DNA of 24,457 nt from CAYRZL01 sp964428795. Its GTDB lineage: Bacteria; Bacillota; Clostridia; Lachnospirales; Lachnospiraceae. This document shows positions 7,553 through 15,777 of the stretch, piece after piece. Location of the stretch: positions 1-24,457 of the forward strand of contig CAYRZL010000036.1 of assembly GCA_964428795.1 (NCBI GenBank), read 5' to 3'. The notes beneath the pieces were generated by a model. That model saw only the letters and a program-made list of their open reading frames with translations. It made no database searches and was not told the DNA's origin. Position 1 is the first letter of the stretch; the number at the start of each line of letters is the position of its first letter. The translations under genes and the position numbers were made by a program.

Positions 7553-9907
7553 TTGTCCGACATCACCTTAAAGAAGAAAAAGAAACGTGATAAGTCAGAA
7601 GCAGTTAAAAATTTTTTAAATCACATTTTATACATACTTCGACTGTTCTGGAGAAAATGGCTGCGCTGGTATCGGAGCAAAAAGTTTAAACTCCCGCATC
7701 TTCTATTGTTTCCGTTTCTGCTGATCTATCTGGAAATCATACTCCGGCTGTTTGCAGGGACAAATGTCTTTCATCATCTGGCGTATCCGATATTATTTGC
7801 TATATCTGCAGGTTTGCTTTTATCTGCGATCACATCCATCGCGCCCAAAAAGATAAACCGTATCTTATCGATCGTTCTGATGATCGCCATCACTTTCGGA
7901 TATGGTTTTGCCTGTATCGTTCATGCCAATTATCAAATGTATATGTCGCTTGGCTCTATTAGCGCTGGCGCCAACAATGTAACTTCTGAGTATGGCTACG
8001 AGCTCTTTCGCGCCATCTTTTTTGGCATTCCAAAAATATTTGTACTCTACATTCCTACTATATTATACTGTGTAACGGGCAAACGTCGTATGCCTGCCTA
8101 CCGCTATAAGCTTCCCTTTGCCGGAATGCTGGTTGCCGGAGCAGCTGTTTTTCTGCTGATTGGAAATATCGGCGCCGGCGTTGGTAAAACAAAAGTCATT
8201 TACAGTGGAACTTTTGATTTTAATGCTGCCACAGATACTTTTGGTCTGATCACTTCAACCAGAATGGATCTTCTGCGCAAAGATTCCTCTTCCTCCTTTG
8301 TCCTGAATGCAGAAAACAGTGAAAGTGAAAAGGAAGATACTTCCACGGTTCCGGAAGAAGTTTCCAAAACCAGAATAGCGGTTCAGGGAGACAATGTTAT
8401 GAATCTGGATCTTGACACACTGATCCAATCCGGTGATGACGATATAGCTGCTATCAGCGAATATGTAAAATCCATCACACCAAGTAATAAAAACGAATAC
8501 ACCGGTCTGTTCGAAGGTAAGAACCTGATCCTGATCTGCGCAGAAGCATTCTCGGATACTGTGATTGATCAGGAATTAACTCCTACTCTCTATCGTTTGT
8601 CTCATAATGGCATTTATTTTTCCGAGGCTTACCAGCCTGCCTGGGGCGGAAGCACTTCTACCGGAGAGTATTCCCTTATCATGGGGCTCGCCCCGGTACG
8701 CGCTGTGCAATCCATGCTGGACACCAGAAACAACAATAATTATTTTACCCTGGGAAATCAATTACAGAGGGAAGGCTACTACAGCGCTGCCTATCATTCC
8801 GGCGTTTATAACGTATACAACCGCGATACAACCCATGAAAATCTGGGTTACGGCGAATATCTCGGGAAAGGGAACGGGCTGGAAGAACTGATTGGAACCG
8901 ACAACAGTGACACTAAGCTCTTCGACGCCACATTTGACACTTACGTGGACAAGCAACCATTCAGCATCTACTATATGACTTTGAGTGGTCATTGTATTTA
9001 TGAAAAGGGCACCAGTTTTGTCAATGACTATTACGATCAGGTAAAAGCCCGGTATGAAGACCAGTATGAGGAAACCACCCTCTACTATTTCTGTTATCAG
9101 ATGGAGTTGGAAAATGCCCTCACCCATCTTGTAGAGAATCTGGAAAATGCCGGTATTGCAGATGACACCGTCATCTGCATGACATCCGATCACTATCCTT
9201 ATGGTCTTCAAAAATCCGACGCCTTCAAGACAGATAAGGATTATCTGCCGGATCTGTACGGTGCCGATTACGATTATGAATGGGAGCAGGATCATAACAG
9301 CATCATTATATGGTCCGGATGTCTGGAAAACGAGGACAGCGATATGGCGTGCGAAATTTCAGAACCTGTATACACTCTGGATATTGTTCCCACCCTCTCC
9401 AACCTCTTCGGATTGGAATATGATTCCAGGCTTTTAATCGGGCGGGATGTGTTCTCTGATACTGACCCACTGGTTTTATGGAATGACTACAGTTGGGTTA
9501 CAGAACGGGGCAAGTATAATTTTTCCAGCGGAACCTTTTTCCCGAATGAGGGCTATGAGGAGGATGCGGACTATATTGATCAAATCAATCAAATCGTGAA
9601 AAATAAACTGAATTATTCCGATCAGGTCATTGTTCATAATTATTTTGGAATACTGTTTGGAGAGGATACGGTGACAGATAATTCTGCGTGGGTACCGAAA
9701 GCTTCCACAAATAACACCTCACACCAGGCAGATGCCAAAGACGATTCTGATTCAGATACACAAACAGATTCAGAAAATGACTCTGGTTCAGATACTCAAA
9801 CAGATTCGGAAAATGACTCTGGTTCAGATACTCAAACAGATTCGGAAAATGACTCTGATTCAGATACTCAGAATAATAACGAAGAGCAGGATGCATTAGA
9901 ATTATGA
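7553..9907 (+). CDS. LtaS-like sulfatase-fold membrane phosphotransferase
   Basis: A 784-aa protein. After a Lys-rich cytoplasmic N-terminus it has five predicted membrane segments (about 47-69, 77-97, 105-125, 155-175, 187-207). An extracellular alkaline-phosphatase/sulfatase domain (about 320-680) follows, as in lipoteichoic acid synthase. Candidate active-site residues by alignment to LtaS: E331 (LILICAEAF), T368 (GGSTSTGEY, nucleophile), H480 (TLSGH), D546 and H547 (TSDHYP). Such enzymes transfer glycerol-phosphate, or another phospho-headgroup, from phospholipid to a surface polymer. The exact product here is not determinable. The start is TTG at 7553, 6 nt after GAGGAG; no ATG fits as well. 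The C-terminus (about 729-773) is a Ser/Asp/Thr-rich repeat absent from typical LtaS. It overlaps the next gene by 4 bp. Confidence 0.88.
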   Translation: MSDITLKKKKKRDKSEAVKNFLNHILYILRLFWRKWLRWYRSKKFKLPHLLLFPFLLIYLEIILRLFAGTNVFHHLAYPILFAISAGLLLSAITSIAPKKINRILSIVLMIAITFGYGFACIVHANYQMYMSLGSISAGANNVTSEYGYELFRAIFFGIPKIFVLYIPTILYCVTGKRRMPAYRYKLPFAGMLVAGAAVFLLIGNIGAGVGKTKVIYSGTFDFNAATDTFGLITSTRMDLLRKDSSSSFVLNAENSESEKEDTSTVPEEVSKTRIAVQGDNVMNLDLDTLIQSGDDDIAAISEYVKSITPSNKNEYTGLFEGKNLILICAEAFSDTVIDQELTPTLYRLSHNGIYFSEAYQPAWGGSTSTGEYSLIMGLAPVRAVQSMLDTRNNNNYFTLGNQLQREGYYSAAYHSGVYNVYNRDTTHENLGYGEYLGKGNGLEELIGTDNSDTKLFDATFDTYVDKQPFSIYYMTLSGHCIYEKGTSFVNDYYDQVKARYEDQYEETTLYYFCYQMELENALTHLVENLENAGIADDTVICMTSDHYPYGLQKSDAFKTDKDYLPDLYGADYDYEWEQDHNSIIIWSGCLENEDSDMACEISEPVYTLDIVPTLSNLFGLEYDSRLLIGRDVFSDTDPLVLWNDYSWVTERGKYNFSSGTFFPNEGYEEDADYIDQINQIVKNKLNYSDQVIVHNYFGILFGEDTVTDNSAWVPKASTNNTSHQADAKDDSDSDTQTDSENDSGSDTQTDSENDSGSDTQTDSENDSDSDTQNNNEEQDALEL
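9743..9871. repeat. 36-bp tandem repeats coding an S/D-rich tail
   Basis: Two full 36-bp units (9767-9802 and 9803-9838) differ at one position. A nearly complete third unit (9839-9871) and a degenerate partial copy before 9767 flank them. Each encodes twelve residues of the type DSENDSGSDTQT. Copy-number change would preserve frame and the downstream HAD gene overlap. Confidence 0.95.
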
Positions 9908-10686
9908 AAAAAGCAGTATTTTTTGATATTGACGGAACAATATGGGACAGAAACAGTGTGATTCCCGAAAGCACGATCACAGCTATCAGACAGCTTCGGG
10001 CGAACGGGCACTATACCTTTCTATGCAGCGGACGCACCCGATGTTTTATTAACAGCAAAAAACTGCTGGATATCGGATTTGACGGAATTCTAGCCGGATG
10101 CGGCACTCACATTGAGTTTGAAGGAAAAGATATTTTTTATAAGAAGATCGACCGGGAGCTGATGCTTCGCACCGTCCACATGCTGAAAGAATATGGTCTT
10201 CCGGTTGTAATGGAAGGAAAACACAATCTGTTTATGGATCCTGAGGATTTTTCCACGGACGAATACGGACGGTTTTTGTTAAAAACCATGAACACATACA
10301 TTTTGCCCGTTACGGGCGGCGAGGACACATGGGAAGTCAGCAAATTCTCTGTACTGCTGCACAATCCCAAATACACAGATCTTCTTGAAACGTTTGCAAA
10401 AGATTATGAATTTCTTGTGCACGGGACAATAGTCATGGAAATGATTCCGAAAGGTTTCAGCAAAGCCAGCGGCATTGCCAGAGTCTGCGAATTGCTTGGA
10501 ATAGACCATTCTGATACCTACGCCTTCGGTGACAGTGTCAACGACAGGGATATGCTGGAATATGTGCAGTATGGCATTGCTATGGGCAATGGAACGAATG
10601 AAGCAAAAGCTGCTGCTGACTATGTGACCTCTGATATTCACGAGGACGGCATCTACAATGGGCTGAAGCATTTCGGATTGATTTGA
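9904..10686 (+). CDS. HAD-superfamily hydrolase, Cof/IIB type
   Basis: A 260-aa cytoplasmic phosphatase of the Cof/YidA-like HAD subfamily IIB. Motif I is DIDGT (8-12; nucleophile D8, acid/base D10), motif II SGRT (42-45), motif III K187 (FSKASG), and motif IV GDSVNDRDM (209-217, with D210 and D214). An alpha/beta cap lies between motifs II and III. Such enzymes dephosphorylate sugar phosphates, nucleotides or flavin precursors; the substrate is unknown. The ATG overlaps the TGA of the LtaS-like gene (ATGA), so the two are translationally coupled. The coupling suggests, but does not prove, a role in envelope polymer metabolism. It faces the amidase gene convergently with only 39 bp between them and no obvious terminator. 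Confidence 0.92.
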   Translation: MKKAVFFDIDGTIWDRNSVIPESTITAIRQLRANGHYTFLCSGRTRCFINSKKLLDIGFDGILAGCGTHIEFEGKDIFYKKIDRELMLRTVHMLKEYGLPVVMEGKHNLFMDPEDFSTDEYGRFLLKTMNTYILPVTGGEDTWEVSKFSVLLHNPKYTDLLETFAKDYEFLVHGTIVMEMIPKGFSKASGIARVCELLGIDHSDTYAFGDSVNDRDMLEYVQYGIAMGNGTNEAKAAADYVTSDIHEDGIYNGLKHFGLI

Positions 10687-10725
10687 GCTGTTTCATGGCA
10701 ATCTTTCCATGCCTGTTCACTGAGA

Positions 10726-11634
10726 CTAAGGTTTTATATTAAAATACTGATCTATACCATCGGCAATTCCCTGTGCCACCTTATACTGATAATCTTCCGT
10801 AGCCATGAGCTGATCCTCCTCAGGATTTGTCATATATCCCATCTCCACAATAGTGACCGGAATCTGACACCAGTTGATACCGCTCATATCATCTGTTTCC
10901 CATATATAACCGCGGCTGCATCCGGTAGTCGCTGCGAGACAGTCTAATACATCTTCCGACAGCTCCCTGCACTGACTATAGATGCTGGAATTATATGGAT
11001 TATCCGGGGTCTGGCAGATTGTGATGGCGCCATTCACAGATGAATCGTCAGAGCCATTGGCATGTACGCGGATAAAACAATCTGCACCTGACTGATTTGC
11101 AATTTCCGCACGCTCAGCATTGCTGATATCTACATCCTGCGATTCACGGATCATCAGTACCTTGTATCCGCGACTCAGCAATTCCTGCTCCAGTTTCAGT
11201 GAGACAGCCAGATTTAATTCGGACTCTTTTAACCCGGTCACACACCCCTGTGTCCCCGTTGATACTTTTGCCTTCGTCTCGGATGCTCCCGGTCCGATAG
11301 GCTCCTGTTCACTGTTCCCCTGTCCCTGATGCCCTGCATCAATCACTATGTAAAGTCCATTTTCAGATGTCGTCTCCGTCTCATCCGGCATCTGCTCTTC
11401 TTCTGCCTGTATATCCTCCTGCTCCGGTTCCTCAGAGACTGTTTCCGATTCCTCAGAGACCGGTTCCTGCTCCACAGATATCTCAATTTCACCGGAAATG
11501 CCTGGTTCCTGCTCCGGCGCTTCTTCTGCCCTGTCAGAAGAAAGATTTGTCTGTTGTATATCCTGTGTTCCGCATGCCATAAGACTTACCGCCAATATGC
11601 AAGCTGCCGCAAAAGCTGTCATTTTTTTCCACAT
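10726..11634 (-). CDS. N-acetylmuramoyl-L-alanine amidase lipoprotein (Amidase_3)
   Basis: A 302-aa protein. A signal peptide with lipobox LMAC (C21) anchors it to the outer face of the membrane. A very acidic Glu-rich linker (about 31-91) leads to the catalytic domain (about 94-300). Expected zinc ligands and catalytic acids of Amidase_3 are visible: H102 (IDAGHQ), E137 (LKESELN), H191 (RVHANG) and the late Glu in IVEMGYMTNPEED. The enzyme cleaves the bond between MurNAc and the peptide stem of peptidoglycan. The ATG is preceded by a GAAGGGT ribosome-binding site at long spacing, and the gene has its own promoter (11710-11738). It is likely monocistronic. Its role could be cell separation, sporulation/germination or turnover. 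Confidence 0.92.
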   Translation of the reverse strand: MWKKMTAFAAACILAVSLMACGTQDIQQTNLSSDRAEEAPEQEPGISGEIEISVEQEPVSEESETVSEEPEQEDIQAEEEQMPDETETTSENGLYIVIDAGHQGQGNSEQEPIGPGASETKAKVSTGTQGCVTGLKESELNLAVSLKLEQELLSRGYKVLMIRESQDVDISNAERAEIANQSGADCFIRVHANGSDDSSVNGAITICQTPDNPYNSSIYSQCRELSEDVLDCLAATTGCSRGYIWETDDMSGINWCQIPVTIVEMGYMTNPEEDQLMATEDYQYKVAQGIADGIDQYFNIKP

Positions 11635-11709
11635 TAGATTTTCTTACCCTTCATTTTTATTTCTGATTCAACTGTATCTGCTTCCTGTTTGGAAATACAA
11701 ATTTTCTCT

Positions 11710-11738
11710 ATTATATCCAATCACAATAAAAATAGCAA
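11710..11738 (-). promoter_or_regulatory. Sigma-A promoter of the amidase gene
   Basis: On the minus strand, -35 TTGCTA (11733-11738), a 17-bp spacer, and a perfect -10 TATAAT (11710-11715). It lies directly after the terminator of the sugar transporter operon, leaving a 5' leader of about 70 nt. Confidence 0.8.
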
Positions 11739-11739
11739 T

Positions 11740-11790
11740 AAAAAGGCATCCGGGAACCAGTTTTGTAAACCAATCCACGAACGCCTTTTT
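11740..11790 (-). terminator. Terminator of the sugar ABC transporter operon
   Basis: On the minus strand, an A-tract and GGCGTTCG pair with CGGATGCC and a U-tract. The outer arms AAAAAGGC/GCCTTTTT (11740-11747 and 11783-11790) are perfect, and the inner extension uses two G-U pairs. It lies 20 bp beyond the permease stop codon. Confidence 0.75.
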
Positions 11791-11809
11791 ATAAAACTTT
11801 AAAAACTAT

Positions 11810-12754
11810 TTACTCTGCTTTTCTCTTGTCCAGCATATCTACTGCAACCACGATGATCAACACAATACCAATGATGATCTTCTGGTTGGATGTGGAAATT
11901 CCAAGAATATTCAATCCGGTACGGATAACGCACAAGATAAACGCACCTACGATGGTCTTTACAATACTTCCTTCACCACCGCTCATGCTGACGCCGCCCA
12001 GCGCCGCTGCCGCGATCGCATCAATGTCATATCCGTCACCGATCAAAGGACTACCGATGGAAAGACGGGATGCAACTACAATTCCTGCCAGTGCTGCAGC
12101 AAATCCGTTCAAGGTATAAATAATGATCATATAACGATCTACATTTACACCGGAAAGCTTTGCGGTTCTCTCATTACTTCCGATCGCATATGTATAGCGT
12201 CCCAATTTCGTGTGTCGCAGCACGAAAAAGCAGATTGCAAAAAAGATTGCTGCGATAATTGCCTGCGTCGGTATAATTCCCAGTGTTTTTGCGCCCCAGA
12301 CCTTAAAGGATGACGGGAGACCGCTGATCGGCGTCTCGTGGGTAATAACCAACGCCACGCCGCTGGCAGCATACATCATACCGATTGTCGTAATAAAGAA
12401 CGGAACCTTTAATTTTGCAATGCAGAATCCGTTGATAAAACCACACAGGATTCCGACAGCAATGCCAAGAAGAACCGCAACCATCATACTGCCGCCCTTA
12501 CTCATATAAAGAGCGCTGATACAGCCTGACAGAGCTACAACTGATCCAACGGACAGGTCAATACATCCGGACAGCATAACAAACGTCATACCGCATCCAA
12601 GTATCACATAAACAGATGTGGTACGCAAAATATTTGTCAGGTTGTTGAGAGAAAAGAATCCCTCTGCTCCAATGGACAATCCAATAACCAGCACTGCCAA
12701 AATAATATAAGTTCCATATTTTCTGTAAATTATTCTGCCTCTTGATTCACTCAT
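11810..12754 (-). CDS. rbsC: Sugar ABC transporter permease, RbsC/BPD_transp_2 family
   Basis: A 314-aa inner-membrane permease with about 8-10 hydrophobic segments. It has family-typical features: a GCGMTFVMLSGCIDLSVGS segment (about 53-71), the AALGGVSMSGGEGS motif (about 256-269) and the GLNILGISTSNQKIIIG region near the end. It forms the channel of a ribose-type (CUT2) importer with the RbsA-like ATPase. The open frame extends six codons further to a TTG at 12772. The ATG at 12752-12754 is chosen because GTGAGGG sits 7 nt upstream. It starts 10 bp after the ATPase stop codon and is the last gene of the operon. The gene name indicates family, not proven ribose specificity. Confidence 0.92.
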   Translation of the reverse strand: MSESRGRIIYRKYGTYIILAVLVIGLSIGAEGFFSLNNLTNILRTTSVYVILGCGMTFVMLSGCIDLSVGSVVALSGCISALYMSKGGSMMVAVLLGIAVGILCGFINGFCIAKLKVPFFITTIGMMYAASGVALVITHETPISGLPSSFKVWGAKTLGIIPTQAIIAAIFFAICFFVLRHTKLGRYTYAIGSNERTAKLSGVNVDRYMIIIYTLNGFAAALAGIVVASRLSIGSPLIGDGYDIDAIAAAALGGVSMSGGEGSIVKTIVGAFILCVIRTGLNILGISTSNQKIIIGIVLIIVVAVDMLDKRKAE

Positions 12755-12764
12755 CTTTCTACCC

Positions 12765-14258
12765 TCACTCAATTCCTATCATCAATTCCATCATTTTCGT
12801 TTTCAGATTTTCCTCCTCTGAAGAAAATTCTCCAACTTTTTCGCCTTCACGCATAATGATGATTCTGTTACATAAGCCGATCAGCTCATCCTCCTCCGAG
12901 GAAATAACAATCACGCCAATGTCCTGTTTTACCAGATCATTGATTATTTTATAGAAATCTGCCCGGGCTCCGACATCAATTCCCCTTGTCGGCTCATCCA
13001 GTATGAGTAATCTCGGATTCATCATAATCCATTTTGCAAGACAAACCTTCTGCTGATTACCCCCACTCAAGCTTTCGATCTTCTGCTCAATACCCGTTGC
13101 TTTGATCTTTAATTCTTTCGCCAGATCCGATACTTTTCCGGTCTCCAGCTTCTGGTTGATGACACCGCTCCGGCACAAAAGCTTCATACTGGCAATTCCC
13201 ATATTTTCACGTATGGAACGCACACCGAGAATGCCCTCCGCTTTTCTGTCCTCGCTGACATAACCGATGCCCTGATTTACAGCATCCTCCGGCGATCTCA
13301 CTTTCAGCTTCTCCCCATGGAAGTACAGTTCTCCCTTTTCCAATGGATAGTATCCGAAAATTGTTTTTGCGATCTCTGTTCTTCCTGCGCCCGCCAAGCC
13401 GGCAAATCCAAGAATTTCTCCCTTTTTCAGTTCAAAACTCACATCATGGTAGAAGGAACCGCAGGAAATATTTTTCGCTTCAAAAATCGTATCTCCAATC
13501 TCCGTTGGTTTTCCCGGAAACTGATTTATATTTTCGCTTCCGACGATCCCTGTCACAAGTCTGTGATTGTCCACATTCTCAATATCATCACAGAATATTA
13601 CTTTTCCGTCCCGCATCAATGTGATCCTGTCGCAGATCCGGTAAATCTCATCCATTCTGTGAGAAATATAAACCATAGCAATTCCTTTTTCCCGCAAACG
13701 TCCCATCAACTCAAAAAGCTTCTCTACTTCCTGAACTGAGAGGGATGATGTAGGCTCGTCAAAAATAATGACTCTGGATTCCAGATTGAGCGCACGCACA
13801 ATCTCTACCATCTGCTGCATGGCAACAGAAATATGATCCGCCCGTTCGTCCAGATCAAGTTCAATGTCAACCTCATCCAGCAGAAATTGCGCCCGCTTTT
13901 TCATCGCTTTCCAATCATACAGACCGTTTTTCATCAGCTCATTGGCAATGAATATATTTTCCAGCACGCTTAAATGAGGCAATATATTCAACTCCTGAAA
14001 AACCATCGAGATACCGTCCTTCTGCGCCTCGCTAACCTTCGCTTTCAACAGTATTTCTTTCCCGTCTATGTACAATTTTCCTGTATCTGCTGTATACACG
14101 CCCGCCAGAACCTTCATCAATGTAGATTTACCTGCACCATTAGCACCCATGAGGGCATGTACTTCACCAGATCTCAAATCAAAACTAACATCATCCAGCG
14201 CCTTTACTCCCGAAAAGGTTTTGGTAATATGCTCCATTCTAAGAATTTCTGACTTCAT
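12765..14258 (-). CDS. rbsA: Sugar ABC transporter ATP-binding protein, RbsA-type (duplicated ATPase)
   Basis: A 497-aa protein with two ATPase domains, the CUT2 arrangement. Domain 1 (about 1-235) has Walker A GANGAGKST (near residue 38), Walker B VIIFDEPTSSL and an SHRMDE switch. Domain 2 (about 245-497) has a degenerate Walker A GLAGAGRTE, a SLSGGNQQK signature, and LLILDEPTRGID followed by ISSEEDE. The degenerate second P-loop is normal for RbsA/MglA. An upstream in-frame TTG (14265-14267) abuts the AAAGG ribosome-binding site, so the ATG at 14256-14258, 9 nt downstream of it, is preferred. It lies 18 bp after the binding-protein gene. It supplies ATP hydrolysis for sugar import. Confidence 0.95.
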   Translation of the reverse strand: MKSEILRMEHITKTFSGVKALDDVSFDLRSGEVHALMGANGAGKSTLMKVLAGVYTADTGKLYIDGKEILLKAKVSEAQKDGISMVFQELNILPHLSVLENIFIANELMKNGLYDWKAMKKRAQFLLDEVDIELDLDERADHISVAMQQMVEIVRALNLESRVIIFDEPTSSLSVQEVEKLFELMGRLREKGIAMVYISHRMDEIYRICDRITLMRDGKVIFCDDIENVDNHRLVTGIVGSENINQFPGKPTEIGDTIFEAKNISCGSFYHDVSFELKKGEILGFAGLAGAGRTEIAKTIFGYYPLEKGELYFHGEKLKVRSPEDAVNQGIGYVSEDRKAEGILGVRSIRENMGIASMKLLCRSGVINQKLETGKVSDLAKELKIKATGIEQKIESLSGGNQQKVCLAKWIMMNPRLLILDEPTRGIDVGARADFYKIINDLVKQDIGVIVISSEEDELIGLCNRIIIMREGEKVGEFSSEEENLKTKMMELMIGIE

Positions 14259-14276
14259 GAAATACAACCTTTCTGT

Positions 14277-15377
14277 TTACCAGCCAAAATCATATTCTGC
14301 CAGCATATCTGCGAACGGTTTGATCTGCTCAACATCCAGTCCGCCCAAAGCTGCTGCATCTTCTGTGTTGAATACGATAGAGCTTGGAGTCGGAATCTTA
14401 TCCGGTATCGGATCGCCATTCAATTGTGCGATTGCCATCTCTACACCCCAGTATCCGTAATATTTACCCCACTGATAACCTACACAGTACATTTTGCCTT
14501 CCTGAATTGCAGAAAGACCCGGTGAGCTGATATCATAGCCGACAACAATAACGTCTTTACCTGCCTCTAATCCGGCCTCTTCCAAGGATGTGATACATCC
14601 GAGAGCCATCAGGTCGTTACAGCAGATAACACCGTCGATATCTGTTGTTCCCTGTAAAATATCTGCCATTTTCTGCTGAGCAACAGACTGGTCGAAGTCT
14701 GCGTTCTGATCGCCAACGATCTGGATATCCGGATATTCAGCAAGGCCTTCCTTGAATCCCTGTGTTCTCTCGATGGAAGAGCTTGCGCCTGCTACACCTT
14801 CGATAATAACTACATTACCTTTTCCGCCCATTTTCTCAGCCAATGCCTCTGCAACCGCTTTTCCTGCAGATACATTGTCGATACCCAGATAACATGCAGT
14901 ATCATTTGCTGCATCACCTGCTACCATGGTGTCAATAGCAACGAATGGTATACCAGCGTCTTTACATTCCTGAACCGCTGTGGCAATACCATCGGAATCC
15001 TGCGGAGAAGCGATAATGGCATCACATCCTTTTGAAATCAGATCTTCAATTTTCTGTGTCTGTCCTGCAATATCTCCGTCACTCTCACACGCCATTGGAA
15101 TAATTTCACATCCAAACGCTTTTCCTGCTTCTACCGCGCCGTAAGCCATCTCACGGAAGTTCGGGTTACCATTTGTCTTTACGACAATACCGATTTTGTA
15201 CGATTCACCTGCAGTTGTCCCACTCTCTTTTCCGGCAGATGTCTCAACGCTGTTACCGCCATCCGATCCGTCAGATGTCTCAACGCTGTTATCGCCATCC
15301 GATCCACATGCTGCAAGCCCTAATGCCATCACACCAATAAGTGTTGCAGAGATCAATTTCATCATTTTTTTCTTCAT
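14277..15377 (-). CDS. rbsB: Sugar ABC transporter substrate-binding lipoprotein, RbsB/Peripla_BP_4 family
   Basis: A 366-aa protein. A signal peptide with lipobox LAAC (C24) and a Gly/Ser/Asp-rich linker (about 25-57) precede the two-lobe binding domain. The domain begins SYKIGIVVKTNGNPNF and has IASPQDSDG, FVAIDTMV and VICCNDLMALGC segments typical of the LacI-like periplasmic binding fold. It captures a monosaccharide or related ligand and delivers it to the RbsAC-like pair. The linker contains an exact-length 12-residue duplication (36 bp in DNA). The ATG follows AAGGAGG. It is the first gene of the operon. The ligand cannot be assigned: no sugar kinase, isomerase or glycosidase is adjacent. 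Confidence 0.93.
   Translation of the reverse strand: MKKKMMKLISATLIGVMALGLAACGSDGDNSVETSDGSDGGNSVETSAGKESGTTAGESYKIGIVVKTNGNPNFREMAYGAVEAGKAFGCEIIPMACESDGDIAGQTQKIEDLISKGCDAIIASPQDSDGIATAVQECKDAGIPFVAIDTMVAGDAANDTACYLGIDNVSAGKAVAEALAEKMGGKGNVVIIEGVAGASSSIERTQGFKEGLAEYPDIQIVGDQNADFDQSVAQQKMADILQGTTDIDGVICCNDLMALGCITSLEEAGLEAGKDVIVVGYDISSPGLSAIQEGKMYCVGYQWGKYYGYWGVEMAIAQLNGDPIPDKIPTPSSIVFNTEDAAALGGLDVEQIKPFADMLAEYDFGW
15236..15305. repeat. 36-bp tandem duplication in the binding-protein linker
   Basis: A 34-bp sequence at 15236-15269 recurs at 15272-15305 with one mismatch (unit spacing 36 bp). It encodes two copies of a GGNSVETS/GDNSVETS segment just after the lipidated cysteine. Confidence 0.95.
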
Positions 15378-15406
15378 GATTTTCCTCCTTTTCCTTCCTA
15401 CTGTTG

Positions 15407-15431
15407 TATTCCAAAGTACCTTATTGGAATA
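15407..15431. promoter_or_regulatory. Inverted repeat in the rbs-like operon leader
   Basis: TATTCCAA (15407-15414) and TTGGAATA (15424-15431) form a perfect 8-bp inverted repeat with a 9-bp spacer. It lies in the leader, between the promoter and the binding-protein start. It could be an operator or an mRNA hairpin; nothing in the sequence decides. Confidence 0.5.
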
Positions 15432-15446
15432 TATGTGGTTTTTTAT

Positions 15447-15456
15447 TGGTATACCA
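15447..15456. promoter_or_regulatory. Palindromic operator candidate at the rbs-like transcription start
   Basis: A perfect 10-bp palindrome, TGGTATACCA, lies immediately downstream of the -10 box at the expected transcription start. Palindromes of this form are common sites for GntR-family repressors. Occupancy would block initiation. No regulator gene is adjacent. Confidence 0.5.
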
Positions 15457-15457
15457 T

Positions 15458-15487
15458 ATTATAGAGTGAATTGTACTATACAGTCAA
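15458..15487 (-). promoter_or_regulatory. Sigma-A promoter of the rbs-like operon
   Basis: On the minus strand, -35 TTGACT (15482-15487), an 18-bp spacer, and a perfect -10 TATAAT (15458-15463), about 80 bp before the binding-protein start codon. I saw no convincing cre site nearby. Confidence 0.8.
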
Positions 15488-15579
15488 TGTTTTTGTAAAA
15501 AAATACAATATTCCCCGATATTTTTGCCTTATTTTTTATATTATCCTACAAATTGTCAGACGAAGTTATTGGTTTATAG

Positions 15580-15777
15580 CTGTTTTTTATAAATAATCCC
15601 TGTCCATTATTTATTGATGAGGTGCGAAAGGAAAACTCTATTCTGGAAGAAATCAAGCTAATTGTTGATGAGACAGATGAAAGAGATAAATTTATTCTAT
15701 CGGGCTCCCAAAAACTTGAAATAAAAATGTCCGGAAACCCAAAAGCCAGTATGGGAGCAGCAAGCTGTGGAACATGA
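15580..15777 (+). pseudogene. Fragment of a DUF4143-type AAA ATPase
   Basis: A stop-to-stop frame of 65 codons with no start codon in context. It reads FFINNPCPLFIDEV (Walker B-like), then ILEEIKLIVDE and FILSGSQK. This matches in order the middle of AAA_14/DUF4143 ATPases, where the IDEVQ, LLVDE and LTGSQ segments occur. The P-loop upstream and the SESLAGR and DUF4143 parts downstream are missing. After about 15715 the frame no longer resembles the family and ends at TGA 15775-15777. It is a decayed remnant, isolated between the rbs-like and glt operons. Confidence 0.65.

Noticed and set aside
10687..10725. Bidirectional terminator between the HAD and amidase genes
   Set aside because: Only a 4-bp GGCA/TGCC pairing is present and there is no U-tract on either side.
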